Below the pieces are notes generated by a model that searched no databases, was not told the origin of the DNA, and saw only the letters and a program-made list of their open reading frames with translations. This document shows positions 51,041 through 62,770 of a stretch of DNA of 64,000 bases, one piece after another. Position 1 is the stretch's first letter, and the number at the start of each line of letters is the position of its first letter. The translations under genes were made by a program, and so were the position numbers. Source of the DNA: Dromaius novaehollandiae (Eukaryota; Chordata; Aves; Casuariiformes; Dromaiidae); assembly GCF_036370855.1 (NCBI RefSeq), contig NC_088100.1, forward strand, positions 37,026,563-37,090,562, read 5' to 3'.

Positions 51041-54000
51041 ATATCTCACAATCATAGCCCAAAGATAAGGTAATAACAAGGTGTGGCTCCCAGATCAATA
51101 CAAACAAGGTAATATGGTGCTTGCTTCCACCCTATTCCAAGTAAATAGGGTGAGGTGTGGCGTGCACAGGATAATTCCTCAGGTGTTCATATCAGTCACA
51201 TATTAAGCTGGGTATAGATCTAGTCAGACTAAGGACAGAACGATAAAGCAAGGGTCAAATACCTGTTCCACATACTTCAGACATTTGTATGTCCATTCGA
51301 TTCACATATTTGGGTCCTGCAGAATGCAACCTTTCATCAAAGAAACAAAATTTATACCTCTCTTAATTTTCTTCTAAATGAATAGAGAATATTAAGTCGT
51401 ACACAATGATCTTAGGCCTACAGACAACAGGAAACAGTGGCTGCATTTATACTGGTAAATTATTTATTCCCAGGAACGTTTGTAAGCACTGAGGCCAGCT
51501 GGCCCCCAGTGGCCTGTATGTGCTCTTGTGGTCTGCAGAGAAGGGGGGCTACATGCAGACTGTCTCTGGGGAATGCTCCTGGGACTGTCTTAGCCCCTGG
51601 GTAGGGCTTGGGAACTGCTGGGGACAATGCTAGCTGGTTCAGGCCAAATTGTAACAGGGAGCGTTTTAACAGTTTGCTAGTTCGGATGATTACAGTTCAG
51701 GATCCTGGACCATTCCCTGCCACCAATTTATTTGTGACTGCATAGGCATATAATGATTCTACGCTTTCTTCACATCTTCAGTAGCCTTTGCACCATGACT
51801 TCTGAGGTTATCTTTGCTGCATATTTTTGCCCAAACCACTCCTCCTCCCACATCTCTTCTTCCTCCTAATGCCATCCTTTCCCAGGGCCTCTTCTGTACA
51901 TGTCTAAACTTATCACCAATGTGTGCTGGCAGGCTGGAGCTGCAGGAAAAATTGTATGTTTAGCCTACCTACCTTCTTTGCCATATGCATGCAGCAAAAC
52001 GCTGTTTAAGTAGTCTCACAGTGTTATCCACACAATTATTTTGTTTTCCAATGATTTCATTCTCCCTATTTTTTTCCTTGTCACAGTCCCACGTACTGGA
52101 TACTTCTTACTGATATATAGACATTTGTAAAGTATTTAATTCTCTGTTTCCATATGGCCTTCTCCATTTGCTACACCATTCATCTCAGTTGTGCCAGACA
52201 ACAAAATGCCAAGTCATCTTTCCTGCTGCTATGTGGGTCATGGTATGGTTTGGGTTAACTGTTGGTGTGAGCAACCAGCAGCCAACTCCTTCAGACACCA
52301 TCATCTTCCATGACATAACTCTGAACTGTGATCCTTTTCCTGTGATCCTTTTCCTGCAGGACAAAGGTGAAAGTAATGCAGCGGTTGTATGTTAACAGTG
52401 AAGAGAAAGGAGAAGAGCCCGTGATGACCATGGGCCCTCAGGTCAGCCTCTGGAGCTGAGTGTGCTGGAGGGTATTCTGCTGAATTTTACAAGCACTGCA
52501 CTAAATAAAAGCTTGGAAGTATCTTAGACAATGGTCTAAGGCAAGAAATAGGGCCACTGACCCTCTTTACTACTGTCATGGATGAATTATAATAGAACAG
52601 GAGACATTCCTGGCTTTCACTGACAGTATTATTTTTTTACACACTGTGGGTTTATTACTGTGTTACAGCTATGGATTTTATTTGGCAATGTGTAACAATG
52701 TGAAAAACTGCATTTCCCTAACACCACTTCCTTTTTTACTACATTAAGTAATCTAAGGAGGATGGCAAGAAAGTGATTTAAATGTATAACTAGGGATCCT
52801 TTTAAGCTATCTTTTCCAATTTGCAGAAGTTATAAGTAAGAGCTGTATGTATAACGGTTATAAATATATTAGCAAGAGTATCCACCTTGCCCATTTTTTT
52901 TGTAGCTCTGTCCCAACAACAGATTGAGAGAGATTAACTAACACTGAAAAGTTGTCCCAAACTGAGGGACTGTGAACTCCAATACGGTTACATTCTATGG
53001 CTTCTGTCATTTCTTAGCAAGCTTTTCTGATTGAGAGATAATGGAAAAGGTGCATGAAAAAAATGTTGCCTTTCGGAATTCCCTGCATTGCCTTGTAGTT
53101 CAGCATCCTTTTCATGCTTGCCCAAAATTTCACTTCATCTGGGAAGTGGCATTTGAGAACATTTTATACAAGAGGAATTGCAAGTGGTCAATGAGATACT
53201 AGTGACTGCATGTTTTCAGTGGCGACCTTCATAATTAATACATACTATGTTGTTCAGCCACCACATAATGAAAAAACCTCCTTTGCACAAACAGGTAGAA
53301 TTATGCCTCCATTTTTCATAGTTTATCTTTTCTTCAGTCTCCAGTAATAATGTATTCCAGGATTTACTGAGCATGAAGCAATACTGAAACCAATTCTGGT
53401 AACTAGATCATGGTGCTGTACTATGCTTTATTATTATTTTCCCCTATCAAGTCCTCCCTTTGTTTTCCCAGTTGTTAAAAGGTTTTATTAGTTAAATTAA
53501 AAAAAAAAACAAAACCCCAAAACAGAAAGTTTCTCTTTCTGTTTGTTTGTTTTGGCCTGGAATGCTTCTGCTGCAAAGACTTTCAAATGCATATTATTTC
53601 AAATGGGAATAAATCCATCCTGTGTTGACAAAAAATCCTAGCTGGGCTTTTGTTTTTACTGCACAAGAGGAGGATGCTTTTTTCCCTTTTCTACTTAAAA
53701 TATTTTCAATTGTTCTGTATATACTTCTGTTTTTGTCAATAAATTGGCTGGGTACCTTAAGAATGGGGGCTATGTGCTTGGAAAATGAAGGAGAAAGGTT
53801 GTTTCACCCAAGTCTTTTATTGTAGTAATAAAGTCTCATAAAATTCCATCAGACAAAGTATTTAATGCACAAAAACAAATCAGACCATAACAGGAAAGTG
53901 GTTATACATACTACAGCTGTGCATAACACACCTGAGCTGCAGTTGCCTGGCACTCTGTCATTCCCAAGCCATGGCACCGTGCAATAAAGGATGTGGGTGC

Positions 54001-54344
54001 AGGAGGCATCCCTCGTTTTCCTTGGTTGCCTCCTCTTAGCCTCAGAGGGAGCCGATACGATTTGCGTCTGTGTGCGCCAGATCTACAAGCTGAGTATGTC
54101 TTGGGATAATATATGTGGCCGGAACCTGCCATAATCTTCTCAGGTAATGAGAAGATAATGTAAGAAGTAGGTAAGTATTCTCTGTGTAAGTTGCACCATA
54201 CTGCAATGATATGGCAAGGACAGCACCCACGTGTTTCCCTACACAGTGACATTTTCACTGAATCCTGTGCATTCTTCCCCCCTCCTGCAATCACTAGGCA
54301 CGGGAGGAGCAGATAAGGGGACCCCTTGCAACAACAGAAAAATC

Positions 54345-55842
54345 TGATGTGCTATTGATTATCTTGTCAGTAAGAGAGAACAAAGTTCCATCATCCAGGT
54401 CATTGAGGGGTATGTTAAACAGAACTGGACCCAGTATTGACCCCAGGGTACACCACTAGTGACTGGTCTCCAGATGATTTTTGTACAGCTGATCACCACC
54501 CTTTCAGTCCAGCAGTTCAGCCCATTTTCAGTCCACCTCACTGTCCGCTTATCTAGTCCATACTTCATCAGCTTGTCTATGAGGATGTTATGGGACACAG
54601 TGTCAAAAGACATGTTAAAGCCAAAATAAATAATATCGGCTCTCACCTCATCCACCGAGCTAATCATCTCATAGTGGAAGGCTATCAGGTTGGGCAGGTG
54701 TGATTTCCCCTTTGTAAATTCATGCTCACTGCTCCCAGTCACCTCTTGTCCTTCATATGTTTCAAGACAGTTTCCAGGAGGATTTTCTCTGTCACCTTTC
54801 CAGAGATCAAGGAAAGGCTGAACAACCTGTAGTTCGCTAGGTCCTCCTTCTTGCCCTGTTGGAAGACTGAAGTGACATTTGGTTTCCTCCAGTGCTCAGG
54901 AACCTACCCGATCACCATGACCTTTTGAAGATAATTGAGAGTGGTTTCACGATGACATCAGCTAGCTCCCTCAGTACTCATGGGTGTCTCTCACCAGATC
55001 CCATGGACTTTGTGTATATCCAATCTGTTTAAAATGTCCCATAACCTGAGCTTCCACCACCAAGGGTAAGTTTTCCTTGCTCCAGATTTTCCCATGGGCC
55101 TCAGGGGTCTGGGATTGCTAAAGGCAAGTCTTTCCAGTAAAAAACAAGGCAAAGAAGGCACTGAATACCTTGGCCTTCTCCATCTGCTTTTATCCCCTGT
55201 TCCTTTCCGCAGCGGGCCCACATTTCCCCTAGCCTTCCTTTTGATGCTGGTATATCTGTAGAAGCCCTTCTTGTAGCCCTTCGTGTACATCATCAGATTC
55301 AGCTCCAGGCAGGCTTTGGCTTTCCTAGCCCTGTCCCTGCATGCTTGGAGAATGTCTCTGTATTCCTCCTAAGTCACTTGTCCCTGCTTCCACTCCTTGT
55401 ATGCTCCACTTTTATGTTTGAGTTTAGTCAGGAGTTACGTGTTCATCCATGCAGACTTCTTGCCACCTTTGCCTGACTTCCTGCTTGTTGGAATGCACCA
55501 TTCTTGAGCTTGGAGGAGGTGATCCTTGAATATCAACCAGCTTTCCTGGACGCTTCTTCTCTCCAGGACTGTTTCCCATGGGATTCCTCCAAGCAGGTTC
55601 CTGAATAGGCCAAAGTCTGATCTTCTGAATCCAGAGCTGTGATCCTCTTATTTGCCTTGCTCCTGTCTCTCAGGATCCTGAACTCTTACTATCTCATGGT
55701 CACTGCAGCCAAGGCTGCCCCACCTTCACACCCCCAACCAGTTCCTTGGCTGTAACTAGCAGTTAGAACCAGTTACTTGGCTTTAACTGGTCCAGCAGAG
55801 CATCTCCCGTCGTCAGCACCTGCATCAGGAAGTCATCATAGC
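54345..55842 (-). mobile_element. CR1 LINE fragment, minus strand, 3' part missing
   Basis: On the minus strand it reads in CR1 order from about 55842. First comes the region before reverse transcriptase (endonuclease linker), then YKKGFYRYTSIKRKARGNVG (about 55275-55217), then the reverse-transcriptase core around SFDTVSHNILIDKLMKYGLD (about 54610-54550) and TSGVPWGQYWVQFCLTYPSM (about 54460-54400). Homology stops soon after the motif equivalent to DLDDG, at about 54345; the FADD box, the C-terminus and the 3' UTR are absent. Many frameshifts and stops are present, so it is an inactive fossil. Confidence 0.9.
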
Positions 55843-58800
55843 TTTAAAAATGATATGGTGAAGGCAAAATATGGTAAAATTTCATATAAAAAATGGAAGA
55901 GGAAGATCCTGTAGCCCCATTTATAGGTATAGCCTTTGAGGCTGTACTTTTTTTTTATTGAAGAAATTTGTCCATTTGAATCACTTAGGAAATAAAATGT
56001 GTCTAGCCAGGTTTGTTTCAGTCATTCTGCTTGTTCTTTGTCCTGTTGAGGACAGCAGGTTATGTAAGGCATTTCAGCTTCATAATATGGCTGTGAGGCA
56101 TTAGATACATTATTTACAAACTCCACACCTTGGTTATCCTGAAAACTTTCAGAGAACCTGAATTTTAAATAAAAATGTGAAAGATCCTACCTATTTCAGA
56201 CTTGCCTGGTTAGTTGGCAGCAAGCTTTGGGCACACTAATAAAATGATTCACTTTAACTAGATTGTAAAGGAGGATATGAATGCTTTTTTATAGTGAGCC
56301 TATGGTTTCAAGGTCAAGTGGTTCTAGTGTTACCATATTAGTTAATATATGCTACTAGTGTACCATAGATTTGTTTGCTTGACATACAAATACACTGTAA
56401 ATCAATGCTCCTTCGAGTCCAATGAAACTAGTATCTCATGAATCTAATTAATTTCCTCTATTTGCCACTATTTCTGCAGCTTTAAATGCTTGCTTTTGGG
56501 GTTTCTCCATAAACTATCGCTCAATTCCTTGGCTTGATTTTCCATTTTTATCCAAAAAACCCAATAGTTTTTCCATGTCAGGGCAGAAATCTCAAAGAAG
56601 CCTCCTGTATTCTCTCGGTTTTTATGTTAATGTCCCATTTTTGGCAAAACATTGGCAAAATCTGGACCCTGCTTCTGAGTTGTGAAAGTCCTTATAGTAT
56701 AGGCTCTGTGTTAGATTTAAGGAGTTAAACAGTTTTGTACTGACATTAAAAAAAAGGAATAGTTGTCTCTTCAAACATCCAATTGCTTTAAGAAAATACC
56801 TGTATTTGCTTCTTCAGGGCATTTTGTAACATTTTCTCAAAAAAAGAGGCATTTTTATATAAAATATCAACCTCAACATTAGCTTTCCATAGATAGTATT
56901 AGAAATTCAACTTAAAGTCATTTGATGCTGCAATCTTTAATGTGCAGTGGCATTCACAAAATCACAGGTTAATATACTATCACTGTAAACAGTGAAGGAT
57001 TTTGCCTAATGGAGGAGTTTTAAAATGTCAATCACATCCTGTTTCAAGCTAGGAACTCCAGGTTTCCTGAATGAAAATAATTATTCTTCTCAAATGCAAA
57101 TACTGTCCTTGACCCATAAGCCAACAAACTCGGGATAATGGCATGTGGACAGATTGCCAGAAGGTAATCTAGGGATTTGAACTCCCTACACGTAAGCTAT
57201 TCACTGGTATCTGCCTATATACCTACTCTGACCTTGTGGTAAAAGTGGGTTTCACTGAGGAGTGAGCTATCTGCCACATTCGCTGGAGATAAAACCAGAC
57301 AGTAATGCATGGTAACATGGGCAATTATCATGGGACAGTTGACGCACTGTAAATTCATACTCTAACTTAGCCCACAGTTACTGGCTGGTATACTCTTATC
57401 TTCAATTTACCTTCCTGGTATTAATATTAGACAACACATAGTCTCTTCTCAGAAAATATATAAGATAAACAGTAAGGCAAAACCAGAGGTCATATTATTG
57501 GTTGCTGTACCAGTCATCTGGCCATCTAGTTTAAAACACTGTGAGATTTTTAAATGTGGTAACTCAGATTCCAATGAAATAGTCAACAGGGAGTATAATA
57601 GTTTGGTATGTGAGAAGATTTTGCTATGTCTGTCTAATGTTGGGTGAGGACACAGCAGATTTTTCTTGAAGGTAGTTGGTGGGTTTTTTGAAGAAATACA
57701 AAAAATCAGGCACTCACCTGCCATACACTGTAGAAAGACAACAGGCACTTTTTGGGATGAAATAGGACTCAGAATCTTACATAGGGATCTCACAGAATAA
57801 TATAGGCTATAAGGCACTGGATACGTTCAGCCATGAATGCCTGATTCTTTCAATTTAACATGCAGAAGACAGATTTGCCTTCTTATCTCTTTCGAATATG
57901 TTGGCTTTGAAGGCTACAGCGAGTAATTCACCATTGCTGGTGAATAAGTTTTTAAAATTTAACTTCTATTATCTTAAGTTATCATTTCTTTTTGGAATAA
58001 AGAACACTGGTGGAGAATCAGACAAATTTAAATAGAATCTATCTTTCTAGGGTATCTTGAAAGTATTATTTTACATTTTTGTATGAAAGAGCTGGCACCG
58101 AGGTATGACATGCCTATACTGGTTACTGGTTGTACAAGTAAGAGTACAGCTAAAGACTAAAGATGTATGCTTTATCACTGTTCTCTCCAAACAGAAATGA
58201 TAGATCATCTGCTGAAACCACTTTCAACATCTGTGGGATAGTTCTCCTTCTCATCACTCATTGACAGGTCAGATCAATCTTTTATTAAATAGGTTACTAA
58301 ATATACCTCAATCACCCCCTCCGCACAGGGGTTTTCTTCCTACTGGCCCAGTTCTTGATCTTTGCTGTCATCTCTTTCAATACTCAGGCCATCTTCAAAA
58401 GGTTCAGTATTTGCTAAAATACCACTGGAATTTCAGATTTCACTGGCTGAAAGTTTCCAACATAATTCATAAAATGGTGTTATAGCTTGAAGGGTTCCTG
58501 ACAGATGTCTGCATTTGGAAGGCAGTCCTGGAAGTGTTTTGATTCGTTTCTTTATGCCCAAATATTTATGTCACTGAGCAGTAGAAGCTGACCTGACTGT
58601 TGTTACAAATTTCTGTGCTTAGTCCTACAGGATCTTCCTTTGTGACAATCAAGATATTTCATATGGTCATAATTAAATTCTCTTCTCCCTACAGCAAACA
58701 GGCACAAGCCTTCCAAACTGATTTTCATGTGGCATCTACACAAGAATACACTACAGCATCCTTTGGCTGCATTAGCAAAAGGAACCATTCACTGCGAATG

Positions 58801-58910
58801 AGGCTAAGTGTTAATGTCCTGCTAAGTGATTACTGTAGCCAAAAATCAAGGCCTGCTAGTATGTATGAACTGGCTGGCACAGGTAGGGTCAAAACATCAA
58901 CAAATTTACT

Positions 58911-58985
58911 TGCAGTAAATTGTACTGTACTGTATGTACTTTATGTACTGTAGTGTATGTACTTTACTGTAAATTGACTGTACTT
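58911..58985 (+). repeat. Degenerate TGTACT repeat with flanking duplicated TAAATTG
   Basis: GCAGTAAATTGTACTGTACTG begins a 75-nt patch containing several TGTACT, ATGTACTTTA and ACTGTA units. It closes with ACTGTAAATTGACTGTACTT. Simple-repeat expansion with internal direct and inverted copies. Confidence 0.75.
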
Positions 58986-60749
58986 TAGTTTTGAAGGATT
59001 TGATATTAGCTGTTTTAAGATCACTCACCCACTTAAGACAGACTCACTTAAGGTCTTAAGGTCCTCTAAGGTCTCATAATCTTTGAGTTTTAACTTTCCT
59101 AGGGTGTAAGGTAAAAGAACAAACAGACAACTGGAGGGGTTTCTCCCCTGGACAGCATAAAAAATGTGCACTGCTGGGATGACTCCCCTCTCTTTATTCT
59201 TTATATTTTTCTCCCTGCGGACAATACCTCTTGTAATGCAATCCTATAAGCACTGAATGACTGTTTATGTCTTTCCTTTTAAAAAAGAAGTTTAGTTTTG
59301 TCTTACCTCTGGATACCTAATTCATGCAAGGTGAAAACAAGCATTACTGCAAGACTACAGGAAGTAGATCAGCCTGTTCAATGAGCTTGCAGCTGCCTTG
59401 GCAAATTTAGCCCTCCAGGTAGCATATCCTACTGTCTCAATTGGTCTTTCCACATGTTTGCCTACAAATGGGATGCAGGGCAGCAGCATCGGTAGGTACT
59501 GCTGCATGAGCTGCAATCTAGCTACAGTTAAACATAGCTTTGATATAGTTATACGGACAGTAGCAGGAGATACACAATGAATACTGAATACACACTTTCA
59601 TTCCTGGTCCATGCTGTGCTACCATGCCTTTACTGCTAATGTTATCTCTGCTTACTAAACTACAGCTAACTTGTGTGTGTCTATTCATGCTGCTCACATA
59701 CCCGTTGAAAGTAGCGTGGACAAAACTTTCTCATCTCCTTTTATCAGTATCATGTGTCTAGACATTTCCTAATTGTTAATTTCGGCAATCATATCTTTCA
59801 TTAAATCACTCTTGGTTAGTTCCTTCATGCCATTGATCTTTGGGTTATTTTTTGAATAACCTCCTCCCTTGAGAAACCTTGGGAGGAGGTGCTGTTTCGG
59901 TGAGTTAACATAAGTGCATTTTGCTGCCCAAGCAACGGTTCCTTTCCTAACTTTCTGCTGCTTTCATATCCTATCAATCAGAGAAATTCACACCTTTGCA
60001 TGCAAGACCTGATTCCTGAGCAAGTAACCTGATTTTCCAATATCAACCTTCATGCAAACCTGTTAGGAAAGAATAGCGAAACTGGCTCTATACAAAATCA
60101 GGATCATATCTTAAATTACTTTCAGAATCTTGTGAAGCAGCACTACTTTCTATCAGATAGCCTATTTGTTCTGTACAGTGCAACATATTGTAGGTATTCC
60201 ATAAAAAACGCTATTTGGGCACCAAAAACAACAGTGACACAATGGAGAACCATATAGGGTAGTGTACTGCTTCTCAGCTTGACAACTCTCAGCGGAGTAT
60301 GAGTCTGCATTGCTTGCAGTTGCTGCCTCTAGACTGCTTTCAATGACCAAGTTAGCTCATTTAAGGTTAGCTAAAATTAACAGCTCTAGCAAGGATGTTC
60401 TGAAGTAGATCCTTCTGCTCCCATGCTGCTCTTTACAGCTGCAATAAAAATCAGTTACATATTTATTGCTAGTAATAAGATCTTAAAATATACCTCAGTT
60501 TTGGCAGGCTTAGATCAATCTTTCCTTCTAAATATCTCCTGAGGCTCAATTCTGGGCAATCTGCCTGGTAAAAGCTCTCACTATCTTTGTTTCACTATGT
60601 CATTTTGATTCTCGCTTTCCGCTGGAGAAGTCGATTCTTTTTGAAGGAAGACATCAGTCACTACAATTATTTTAGCTCTTTTTAATACCTTGTTATTGGG
60701 GACCAGACTTTTTACATGAGTTTCAATTTCCATTTCATTTATGCTCTAC

Positions 60750-60774
60750 AAAAAAAAAAAAAAAAAAAAAAAAA
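60750..60774 (+). repeat. A25 homopolymer
   Basis: 25 consecutive A on plus, followed by GAAAGAG, in the upstream intergenic region. No recognisable retroposon precedes it. Confidence 0.95.
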
Positions 60775-61339
60775 GAAAGAGCAATTTTTTGTCTATTCTA
60801 AAATTTCAGTTTGCTTCTCTTCTGCTGAAGTACAAAGTCAACTCAAGGGAACTACTGAGTATTGGAGGAGAATAAATTGAGAAAAATAATTGTACAACAG
60901 AGAAAGTGAAAGAAAAAAGTTTTGACATTCTGTGCATGTTGTGGAGGGAGGAATGTTGATGGGATTATTTGCCTGTATTAGTAAATCAAAAAACAGTCTT
61001 CATAACTTCAGTTCAAGCCGTATCCACAAGCCAGTATTTTTCTGAGATGGCAAGAGTTTGTATCTTAGGTCCTCTCCTCTCTGCCATGGGCTGATTAATC
61101 CCTACTCTCTATATGATTAGAAATAATAGGGTCCATTTTCTGCACAATACCAATGCATCTCCAAAGAGTGCACAAGACATTAACATCAGGAAGATGCAAA
61201 ACAAACCTGACATATCTGTATGGTCCTAGAATCTGTTCTTTCTGCATGCAATTTTAATAATCACTACATCAGAATATTATAGTACAATACAATCTGTTAT
61301 TTCTTGTTCATTTTCACAAATGAAATTGAATTTTGTCTC

Positions 61340-61480
61340 CCTGTCATTTTTTTCAAACTGCCTGATTTTTGTTATGTTTCTCTGAACTTTTCCAGTTTGT
61401 CAGTATCTTTGTGATAAAGTGGTTCTCAGGAGCAGTAGTGACCCTTTTGATGCAGTATGTCCAGGACTGTTTAGAAAAAA
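61340..61480 (-). mobile_element. Possible ancient CR1/L3-type scrap
   Basis: The phrase TTTCTCTGAACTTTTCCAGT followed by TTGTCAGTATCTTTGTGATA resembles the reverse complement of the conserved Q-R-R block and its downstream region in old CR1/L3 elements (family form: CTTCTCTGGACTCTCTCCAG). Short and diverged. Confidence 0.35.
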
Positions 61481-62639
61481 ATAGGAAAATCAGAATCTGA
61501 TCTCTCCACTACTTCTGGCAGAAAAGGAATTTGGATTCATGTCTCTGTCATCCTAGCTGACTACTCAAATGACAGGTTTCTTAGTAGATCATTAATTTGT
61601 CATATAGTTATGGTTTGCGTATGCTGATAGTTCATCTACCAGATCAAAATCTCCCATTGAAATAAGCATGCTTAGTGAATGCTTAGTTGGAGACTTCCAC
61701 TCACACAAAGTGTGAGGTGAGTGCCAGCTGCTAGGTGTTGTTAACATTTGAATTGTTTTCACACGATTAAGGGCAGAAACAGAGGACTTTCAAGACAGAA
61801 ATGAAGTTATCCGCTTCCAGCCAGAGGAGACAATTTTGAGAGTCTAGTAATTGGCCTTAAAGTTTTGATCATATTACTGAGAAAAAACTGAAACAGTTTG
61901 AGAGCTTCACTTCATCCCACTGCTAGAGGCTAATTTGCCTTTAGCGGGGTCCGTAAATAAAAAAAAAGGTGCATTTGAGCTGTTCCATTTCAATCATCTT
62001 AGCACAAATCCACTTTTACTGGGATTTAAGAGGTATGCTCCATTCTTCATGAGTCACAAGAGTAGTGACCTCCAACAGAAGACGGAGAAGACAGATAAGG
62101 GGTGAAAAGTAAGATCTGCGAGAGCTCATCTACCAGAGTTCTTAATTGTTTAAAATGGCATTTGCTTTCAGGTAGCAGTTATGACATACTTATGTCCTTG
62201 TGTAATATCATGTCTACTGTTCTTGCAGTAATACTGATTACCCACTTGTCCTTCTTTTTGAATGTTTATGTTTTAGAATTATTGTGTAGAATACCATTTT
62301 GTTTTTTGTTCTGGTTCTCCTAAGGTTGTTACATGTTACTTACTTCTATTCCAACTCCTTCCATTCACTTACCAGGTTCACTAATATTTTATTTACTTCC
62401 TTCTTAAGGTCATTAATAAAGACTGGTCAGAAGTGCCATCTCTGTGGCATAATAATACATTGTTTGGATGTATTGATAATTCAGAGGGTGGAGTATTAAT
62501 GATTGGCTACTTAAGTAAATTTTGAATCCTGCTTCTTCTATTCATGAGCTGACATTTCATTCCACTCCAAATATATTATTATTTATGCAGTAATAACAAT
62601 AACTGCATTTACATACTTATAATAGTATCTTTCACATGA

Positions 62640-62770
62640 GGAACTGCAGAGATTACAAATCCATTACTGTTATCATCACATTTCATAGATAAGGAAAGCA
62701 AAGCTCTGAGAATGAGTTAAATGTCAGTAAGATGGTGGAAGACTGATAAAGAAAACACAGGTCTTCTGCC
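62640..62770 (-). repeat. MIR/L2-type ancient repeat scrap
   Basis: Plus reads CATTTCATAGATAAGGAAAG, CAAAGCTCTGAGAATGAGTT, AAATGTCAGTAAGATGGTGG, following the same degenerate order as the other two MIR/L2-like pieces in the window. Weak. Confidence 0.35.

Larger units (their letters stand above)
49001..54344. other. Intergenic, few recognised elements
   Basis: Contains the TCC tract at about 50.1 kb and a MIR/L2-like scrap at about 51.0 kb. A GC-rich patch at about 51480-51660 and another at about 53925-54250, next to the broken CR1 end, are both unassigned. The 75-codon frame at 52168 shows no domain. Confidence 0.5.

Noticed and set aside
57449-57817. 122-codon minus-strand frame
   Set aside because: Leu/Ser/Phe-rich chance text with no domain and no splice or expression cue.
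58600-58953. 117-codon plus-strand frame
   Set aside because: No domain; its end runs into the TGTACT simple repeat (VLYVLYVL). Likely chance.
62200-62470. AAGGTCATTAATAAAGAC phrase suggesting another CR1/L3 fragment
   Set aside because: Only one short phrase fits; the rest of the segment does not follow the family order, so I did not list it as an element.
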